Of a DNA stretch of 64,000 nt, positions 59,060-64,000 are shown one piece after another. The position numbers and the translations under genes were made by a program. The DNA is taken from contig NZ_CP054699.1 of the NCBI RefSeq assembly GCF_022558445.1, forward strand, positions 1,258,001-1,322,000, in the 5' to 3' direction. The first letter of the stretch is position 1. Each line of letters begins with the position of its first letter. The DNA comes from Candidatus Contubernalis alkalaceticus (GTDB taxonomy: Bacteria > Bacillota > Dethiobacteria > SKNC01). Below the pieces are notes generated by a model that worked only from the letters and a program-made list of their open reading frames with translations, did no database searches and was not told where the DNA came from.

Positions 59060-59935
59060 ATGGTCGATCAAGCTAAAGCTTTAAGGGATATTGCGGCCAA
59101 TAAAAGTGGCTGCCATAATAAACTAACACATAAGTCCCGTATTATTACCATTACCAGTGGAAAGGGCGGTGTAGGAAAGTCTAATTTAACCGCCAACTTA
59201 GCTCTGGCCATGGCCAATAAGGGGGAAAAAGTAGTAATTTTGGATGCTGATTTTGGCATGGCCAATGTGGATATAATCTTTGGCCTAATCCCCCGTTTAA
59301 ACCTTTATGATGTGGTGAAGGGGCAAAAAAATCTGGAAGAAATCATATTGCATGGTCCAAAAGGGATAAAAATTGTCCCGGGCGGCACAGGTTTTTTGGA
59401 ATTGGCTAATCTTATGGATTTTCAAAGGCAGAGGCTTTTAAATCAGCTTTTAGAGCTGGAAAAAGAGGCGGATATTATACTCATTGATACTGGAGCCGGA
59501 ATTTCAAAGACGGTTATTGGTTTTATCGCTGCTGCCCATGATGTTTTGGTGATCACTACACCGGAACCTACATCTATTACGGATGCTTATGGTATTTCCA
59601 AGGTTATTAATAAATACGATTTGCAAAAGGAAGTAAAGCTGGTGGTAAATCAGGTGAAAAATGCTCAGGAGGGTCAGGAAGTAGCCGTCCGCTTTTCAAA
59701 AGTTTCAGATAATTATTTGCAGCTTAAGATTGACTATCTGGGGTATATTTTACACGACAATGCCGTTCTTCGTTCAGTGAGGGAGCAGCAGCCCTTTATT
59801 ATATTATACCCCGACAGTAAAGCGGCTCAATGTATCGAAAATATTGCTGACAACTTGCTGAGCCCTGGTTCCAACAGTAATGAAATTAGCGGCATGCGTG
59901 GTTTTTTTAGTAAAATTTCTAAAATATTTTCTTAG
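59060..59935 (+). CDS. flhG: FlhG (FleN/YlxH), MinD-like ATPase
   Basis: 291 residues. Deviant Walker A 'TSGKGGVGKSNLTANLALAM' (~33-41), 'VVILDADFGMANVDIIFGL' and a C-terminal membrane-targeting helix candidate 'RGFFSKISKIFS'. It stimulates FlhF and limits flagellar number. Confidence 0.96.
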   Translation: MVDQAKALRDIAANKSGCHNKLTHKSRIITITSGKGGVGKSNLTANLALAMANKGEKVVILDADFGMANVDIIFGLIPRLNLYDVVKGQKNLEEIILHGPKGIKIVPGGTGFLELANLMDFQRQRLLNQLLELEKEADIILIDTGAGISKTVIGFIAAAHDVLVITTPEPTSITDAYGISKVINKYDLQKEVKLVVNQVKNAQEGQEVAVRFSKVSDNYLQLKIDYLGYILHDNAVLRSVREQQPFIILYPDSKAAQCIENIADNLLSPGSNSNEISGMRGFFSKISKIFS

Positions 59936-59946
59936 GGTGGAGCGTT

Positions 59947-60600
59947 ATGCAGGAAAAACAATATTTTTGGGTCAACCAAAACATAGAAGTAGCGGATTTA
60001 GAAGAAAAGGCCTACTATAAGACCATAGTTCAGGAAGTCCTGCCTGATTCTATTTCTATTGCTATTCCCATGAAATCAGGGAATTACTTCTTGCCGGAAG
60101 ATGGTAGTATGATTAAAGGGTGCTTTGTGTTTGACGAAGCCCTATATGTCTTTGAGACCCGAGTCATAGATAGGCTCAGTGGGGATATTATACCTTTAAT
60201 CAAGCTGGATAAACCCCAGCGGCTCTACAGGCGTCAGCGACGCAACTATTACCGCCACCCCATATTTTTAAGTATGGATTATAAGCTGCTTCAAGACAAT
60301 GACGATACTAAAAAGTGGTATCGCACAAAAACCATAAACATTGGGGGCGGTGGCATAAAGTTTATTAATGATAAGAGCTTTTTAATTGGAACTGAAATGA
60401 AAATTCGATTGTATTTAACTCGCAGCGACAGCCAATTAAATGAAATTATTGAAGCAGAAAGCCGCGTGGTCCGGGTGGCACCCTCAAGCACAAAGGGATA
60501 CAAACACAGTGTGAGCATCATGTTTACTAATATACAAGAGAGACAGAGAGATCGGATAATCAGCTTTATCTTTTTATCTATGAAGGATAAAGTCCGCTAG
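59947..60600 (+). CDS. YcgR-like PilZ-domain protein (c-di-GMP flagellar brake candidate)
   Basis: 217 residues. An N-terminal YcgR-type (PilZN) beta domain (~1-95) is followed by PilZ with the RxxxR-type motif 'YRRQRRNYYRHPI' and 'TKTINIGGGGIKFI' in place of the usual D/NxSxxG, so Ser is Gly. YcgR proteins bind c-di-GMP and slow the motor at FliG/MotA. The position between flhG and fliA is common in clostridial operons. Binding strength with the altered motif is uncertain. Confidence 0.88.
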   Translation: MQEKQYFWVNQNIEVADLEEKAYYKTIVQEVLPDSISIAIPMKSGNYFLPEDGSMIKGCFVFDEALYVFETRVIDRLSGDIIPLIKLDKPQRLYRRQRRNYYRHPIFLSMDYKLLQDNDDTKKWYRTKTINIGGGGIKFINDKSFLIGTEMKIRLYLTRSDSQLNEIIEAESRVVRVAPSSTKGYKHSVSIMFTNIQERQRDRIISFIFLSMKDKVR

Positions 60601-60611
60601 AGGAGGTATTT

Positions 60612-61343
60612 ATGGCTAATTATCAAGGGTATAAAAACTCAATAGAAAACCGGGACAGCTATATTGAGAAATTTTTACCCTTAGTAAACCGTATGGCTGG
60701 TCGATTAGCTTTAGGCCTTCCTTCCCATGTGGATCGGGATGACCTGGTGGGGAGCGGAATTATGGGGCTTTTAGATGCCTTGGAGAAATATAACCCTTCC
60801 AAGGGGCCCATGAAAAATTATGTGGCTCTTCGTATCCAGGGAACTATGCTGGATCATTTGCGAAAGATGAGCTGGCTGCCCCGCACCCTCATATCCAAGC
60901 TTAAGGAGGTGGAAAGCGCTTATACTCAATTGCGAGGAGAGCTGCTCAGGGAACCTACGGAAATGGAAGTGGCGTATCAACTGGGCTTAGAAATCAAGGA
61001 TTTAAGTAGTATAATGGCCCATGTTAACCAGAAGAGCCTGCTTTCCATAGATGAATACCTCTTTGTCGGGGATGAGGGGGAGAAGAAGCTTTCTGATTTA
61101 TTACCCGATAACAAAATAGAGAACAACCCGGAGGAAAGCCTTACAGAAAAGGAAAAAAAAGAAAGGCTTGCCAAGGCCATAGAAGGTCTTACTGAACGAG
61201 AGCAGTTGGTTCTCCATCTTTATTACCGGGAAGAACTAACTTTAAGGGAAATTGGCAATATCTTAGGGGTGTCTGAGTCTAGAGTATCGCAGCTTCATGG
61301 CAGGGCGATGGTAAAACTGCGCCAGCAGTTAAAGGATGGATAA
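60612..61343 (+). CDS. fliA: FliA, sigma-28 (SigD) RNA polymerase sigma factor
   Basis: 243 residues, AGAGGAGG before the ATG. Region 2 'VDRDDLVGSGIMGLLDALEK', region 3 'SWLPRTLISKLKEVESAYTQ' and region 4 'LTEREQLVLHLYYREELTLR', 'EIGNILGVSESRVSQLH'. It recognises TAAA-N15-GCCGATAT promoters, seven of which are annotated in this window. It is inhibited by FlgM. Confidence 0.97.
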   Translation: MANYQGYKNSIENRDSYIEKFLPLVNRMAGRLALGLPSHVDRDDLVGSGIMGLLDALEKYNPSKGPMKNYVALRIQGTMLDHLRKMSWLPRTLISKLKEVESAYTQLRGELLREPTEMEVAYQLGLEIKDLSSIMAHVNQKSLLSIDEYLFVGDEGEKKLSDLLPDNKIENNPEESLTEKEKKERLAKAIEGLTEREQLVLHLYYREELTLREIGNILGVSESRVSQLHGRAMVKLRQQLKDG

Positions 61344-61345
61344 AA

Positions 61346-61891
61346 ATGGTCTATATAATTTTATTTTTCGGTCTGGCAATTATAATATATTCACTGTTTC
61401 ATTTGGCAAAGGATCACTCTACTAACAAAGAGAACAAGCCTATGTCTGCCCCGGTGTCCTCAGAGGAAAAGTTTATGAGCCAGGAGGACAAGGTTGTGCA
61501 ATTAGCTTTTCAGGATTATATATCAGGTTCAGAGGAAGCAGTGGAGGGAAAACTTTTATACGAATTAAAGGAAAAAGTTGAAGTACAGCTTTCTGAGTTG
61601 GCCATTCAAAGGGAATTGGTGTCCCATATGATGATGCGGGTGGAAAAAAAATTGGACAGCCAACCTGTTGAAGAGAGGGTAGAGGTAAAAAAAGCAGAAA
61701 AAAGGGCCCAGGGCAAGTTGGAAAAACAGAAAAATGAAGTTATTTCTTTAAATGAGGATGCCCTGGATAGGGCCAGGCTCCATAACGATGTATATCTGCT
61801 TTATGACCAGAAGATTCCTTTGGCGGAAATAGCAAAACAGGTAGGGCTGGGGAAGGGGGAAGTTGAATTAATACTTGGTTTAAGAAAATAA
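61346..61891 (+). CDS. Membrane-anchored flagellar-operon protein (DUF6115-like)
   Basis: 181 residues. One N-terminal membrane helix (~2-20), a long charged coiled-coil region (~45-140), and a small C-terminal helix-turn-helix-like end 'VYLLYDQKIPLAEIAKQVGL' then 'GKGEVELILGLR'. That ending is the DUF6115 pattern seen downstream of fliA in many Firmicutes. Function unknown. Confidence 0.8.
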   Translation: MVYIILFFGLAIIIYSLFHLAKDHSTNKENKPMSAPVSSEEKFMSQEDKVVQLAFQDYISGSEEAVEGKLLYELKEKVEVQLSELAIQRELVSHMMMRVEKKLDSQPVEERVEVKKAEKRAQGKLEKQKNEVISLNEDALDRARLHNDVYLLYDQKIPLAEIAKQVGLGKGEVELILGLRK

Positions 61892-61899
61892 ACAGTAAA

Positions 61900-62145
61900 T
61901 TGGATATCAGGGTGCTTTTTGGTTTTGGCTTGGGTCTGGTGTTGGCTTCTCTCTTGCTGCTGATTTTCCCACCCGGCAGGATGAATCCTGGTCAAATAGA
62001 AGATGAAGCCCGAAGCATGGGAATGGTCTATCCCCATGAGATTTTAATCCTCAATGAAGGAGAAAAATTGGAGACAAAGGACAAAAATCATTTTACAGAA
62101 GATGAGGTTACAGATATTCCATTGGAAGAAACAGGGGAGAACTGA
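61900..62145 (+). CDS. Small membrane-anchored hypothetical protein
   Basis: 81 residues from a TTG start with no strong ribosome site, 8 bases after the previous stop, so coupled translation is likely. One membrane helix (~4-23 'RVLFGFGLGLVLASLLLLIF') is followed by 'PGQIEDEARSMGMVYPHEIL', which recalls the short N-terminal region of MltG-like or YceG-like clostridial proteins, and an acidic tail. Function unknown. Confidence 0.65.
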   Translation: MDIRVLFGFGLGLVLASLLLLIFPPGRMNPGQIEDEARSMGMVYPHEILILNEGEKLETKDKNHFTEDEVTDIPLEETGEN

Positions 62146-62183
62146 TATAATCTTAGTAATCTCTAATGGGAGGTGAGACAAAA

Positions 62184-62993
62184 ATGATAAGAGGCATTTA
62201 TACAGCAGCCAGAGGCATGGCTGTGGAGTTAAAGAAGCAGGAAATATTATCAAATAACCTGGCAAATAGCAATACAGTGGGGTATAAAGAGGATATTGCT
62301 TTGGTGCACAGTTTTCCGGAGCTTCTAACCTTAAGGACAGAAAAAGGTCACGCAGCAGTTATAGGGGTCAGTGGACAAGGGGCTTTGTTAAGTGATATTA
62401 TTACCCGCCACTTATCGGGGTCTTTGGAGGAAACAGGAAGATCTTTTGATTTGGCCATTGTTGGAAACGGTTTTTATCCTGTTGAAGGTGAAGCCGGGCA
62501 GGCAGAAGGGACTGCATTCTTTATGGTGGCAGCTCCCCAAGGGTTAAGGTATACTCGAGACGGCAGTTTTTCTTTAGACAGGGAAGGTTTTCTGGTTACC
62601 AGCGATGGTTACTATGTTTTAGGGATTGACAATGAGCCTCTGCAGATAAATACGGACAAGGTGTATATAGATGCTGCCGGTATAATCTGGTTGGAGGATG
62701 AACAGGGGGTGGAGGAAGCCGGTCAGCTGGCAATTGCTGTTTTTGCCCTGGAAGACCTGCAGGGTTTGGAAAAACGGGGACAGAACCTTTTTGAGGCTGT
62801 GGAAGTAAACCCAATGCCGCAGGGATTGGCGGAAGTCAGGCAGGGGGTGTTGGAGCAGTCCAATGTTAACGTTCTTACAGAAATGATAAATGTAATTGCC
62901 GGACTGCGTACCTACGAAGCAAATCAGAAGGCACTGCAGGCTCAGGATGAAATGCTGGGGAAGAGTGTTAATGAGGTAGGCAATCTAAGGTAA
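62184..62993 (+). CDS. flgF: FlgF/FlgG-family rod protein
   Basis: 269 residues, ATG at 62184 after GGGAGGTGAG. 'IRGIYTAARGMAVELKKQEI' and 'LSNNLANSNTVGYKEDIA' at the N-terminus; 'LEQSNVNVLTEMINVIAGLR' at the C-terminus. It is the first of two FlgG-family paralogues and is placed as FlgF (or FlhO). The assignment between these names is by order only. Confidence 0.9.
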   Translation: MIRGIYTAARGMAVELKKQEILSNNLANSNTVGYKEDIALVHSFPELLTLRTEKGHAAVIGVSGQGALLSDIITRHLSGSLEETGRSFDLAIVGNGFYPVEGEAGQAEGTAFFMVAAPQGLRYTRDGSFSLDREGFLVTSDGYYVLGIDNEPLQINTDKVYIDAAGIIWLEDEQGVEEAGQLAIAVFALEDLQGLEKRGQNLFEAVEVNPMPQGLAEVRQGVLEQSNVNVLTEMINVIAGLRTYEANQKALQAQDEMLGKSVNEVGNLR

Positions 62994-63005
62994 AGGAGGA
63001 TGGCT

Positions 63006-63791
63006 ATGATATATAATTTGTGGAGCGGTGCATCAGGGCTGTTAGCCCAGTCACTTAAAATAGACACCATTGCCAACAATATTGCTAACGTAAATACAGA
63101 AGGCTTTAAGAAGAAGGATGCAACCTTTCAGGATTTGTATTATAAAAATATACTGGGCCCGGGCAAACCGGTTATACCTGGGGAACATACAGGGTTATTT
63201 GTTGGAACGGGGGTAAAAGTCTCGGCTACCAGAACCTCTTTCGCTCAGGGAATAATTAGAGAAACCAGGAGTGATCTGGATTTTGCTATAGATGGAGACG
63301 GTTTTTTTCGGGTAAGGCTTCCTGACGGCAGTGAAGCATTTACTAGAAATGGAAACTTTTATAGGGACGGGGCAGGCAATCTGGTAACTGCTCAAGGTTA
63401 TCTGGTAGAACTGCTGCCGGAGAATTTGCGGGGGATAGAAGGAACTACTTTTATAGTAGATGAAAAAGGTCATATAATGGTTATGGACGACCAGGGGGAA
63501 ATAATCGAAGAAGGCCGGGTAGTAGTATATCGCTTTAATAACCCTGCCGGTTTAGAAGCACAGGGTGATAACCTTTGGGCAGCCACAGGCAACTCCGGGG
63601 AACCGGAAGCTGGATTTCCAGGAGAAGAGGGTTTTGGTTTTATCCGGCAGCAGCATCTAGAAAGTTCAAATGTTAGTCTTATAGAGGAAATGACCCGACT
63701 TATCATGGCCCAGAGGGCTTTTGAGGTGAGCTCCCGTTCTATCCTGACTGCAGATGAGATGTGGGGAATGGCGAATCAACTCCGCAGATAG
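63006..63791 (+). CDS. flgG: FlgG, distal rod protein
   Basis: 261 residues. The ATG at 63006 lies 6 bases after AAGGAGG; the ATG at 63000 touches the site. 'LWSGASGLLAQSLKIDTIAN' and 'NIANVNTEGFKKKDATFQDL', with the C-terminal 'SSNVSLIEEMTRLIMAQRAF'. It builds the distal rod; the paralogue FlhP is the alternative name in Bacillus. Confidence 0.92.
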   Translation: MIYNLWSGASGLLAQSLKIDTIANNIANVNTEGFKKKDATFQDLYYKNILGPGKPVIPGEHTGLFVGTGVKVSATRTSFAQGIIRETRSDLDFAIDGDGFFRVRLPDGSEAFTRNGNFYRDGAGNLVTAQGYLVELLPENLRGIEGTTFIVDEKGHIMVMDDQGEIIEEGRVVVYRFNNPAGLEAQGDNLWAATGNSGEPEAGFPGEEGFGFIRQQHLESSNVSLIEEMTRLIMAQRAFEVSSRSILTADEMWGMANQLRR

Positions 63792-63844
63792 AGAGGATTT
63801 TTTGGGGCTATAAAATATCAGCAATAAAGAGAGGGGCTGATCCG

Positions 63845-64000
63845 GTGATTGTAGATAATATGATGAATGCAAATTTGCTGCAGGTGGCAGACACAAATAA
63901 AAGCAGCGACAGTACCAGTGAGGATAAAGAGCTAAAAAAAGTAAGCCAGGAGTTTGCGGCTATCCTTTATGAAAAAATGTTAAGCAGCATATCTAAGGCA
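63845..64000 (+). CDS. flgJ: FlgJ-like rod-binding protein, 3'-truncated by the window
   Basis: 52 residues are visible from a GTG start at 63845 after AGAGAGGGGCTG. After a polar N-terminus, 'LKKVSQEFAAILYEKMLSSI' is the rod-binding (FlgJ N-terminal) signature. It cannot be seen whether a muramidase domain follows. Confidence 0.82.
   Translation, partial: MIVDNMMNANLLQVADTNKSSDSTSEDKELKKVSQEFAAILYEKMLSSISKA

Overview
The window reads as a chromosomal segment of a motile, monoderm Bacillota of the clostridial type. The evidence is moderate G+C, strong AGGAGG-type ribosome sites with many TTG/GTG starts, the clostridial flagellar gene order (flgB-flgC-fliE-fliF...fliK-flgD-flgE-motAB-fliL...flhFG-fliA), FliW/CsrA beside FlgM-FlgN-FlgK-FlgL, and a PgsBCA-type poly-gamma-glutamate system. 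I cannot name the species.

Layout. 1-4.9 kb: the end of a prophage or phage-like island (beta-helix protein cut by the window edge, holin-like proteins, a three-domain lysin, small proteins, a MerR-type regulator). It abuts the 3' end of a tRNA-Leu(GAG) gene at 5.0 kb, a typical phage attachment site. 5.2-11.6 kb, minus strand: a tight seven-gene cluster comFB - abrB - doc-like - capA - capB - capC - capD/ggt for poly-gamma-glutamate synthesis and release. 11.8-15.9 kb, plus strand: a sigma-28 promoter and flgM-flgN-flgK-flgL-fliW-csrA. 15.9-18.0 kb, minus strand: flagellum-linked accessory genes in a decayed tandem duplication, each copy keeping a sigma-28 promoter. 18.2-24.3 kb: an island of toxin-antitoxin modules, mostly pseudogenes, with a TnpB (IS200/IS605-type) element inserted in a parE gene and an IS3-family element inserted in that TnpB gene. 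24.4-35.5 kb, minus strand: two very large flagellins (1413 and 1027 aa), two short csrA paralogues between them that are easily missed, a FlgN-like gene and fliD. 35.6-36.5 kb: flaG-fliS. 36.9-64 kb, plus strand: the long flagellar/chemotaxis-motor operon from flgB to a truncated flgJ-like gene, interrupted by a class I cyclic-di-GMP riboswitch just before fliF.

How it works together. Hook-basal body and export genes lie in the long operon, which also encodes sigma-28 (FliA). Late genes (flgM operon, flagellin 2, csrA paralogue/flagellin 1, fliD, flaG-fliS, accessory genes) carry recognisable sigma-28 promoters (TAAA-N15-GCCGATAT-like), so FlgM export can time them. FliW and three CsrA proteins, together with leader hairpins that present GGA in their loops in front of both flagellins and one csrA paralogue, suggest layered post-transcriptional control of the giant flagellins. 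Cyclic-di-GMP signals appear in three places: the riboswitch before fliF, a PilZ/YcgR-like protein beside fliA, and a ComFB-family protein at the head of the capsule cluster. This would fit a switch between swimming and a capsulated state.

The most unusual features are the CsrA/leader system around the flagellins, a FliK hook-length ruler with twelve near-identical 48-residue repeats, sequence modules shared between hook protein and flagellin, a nucleoside-hydrolase-like domain fused to a phage lysin, and the nested transposon insertion in the toxin gene.
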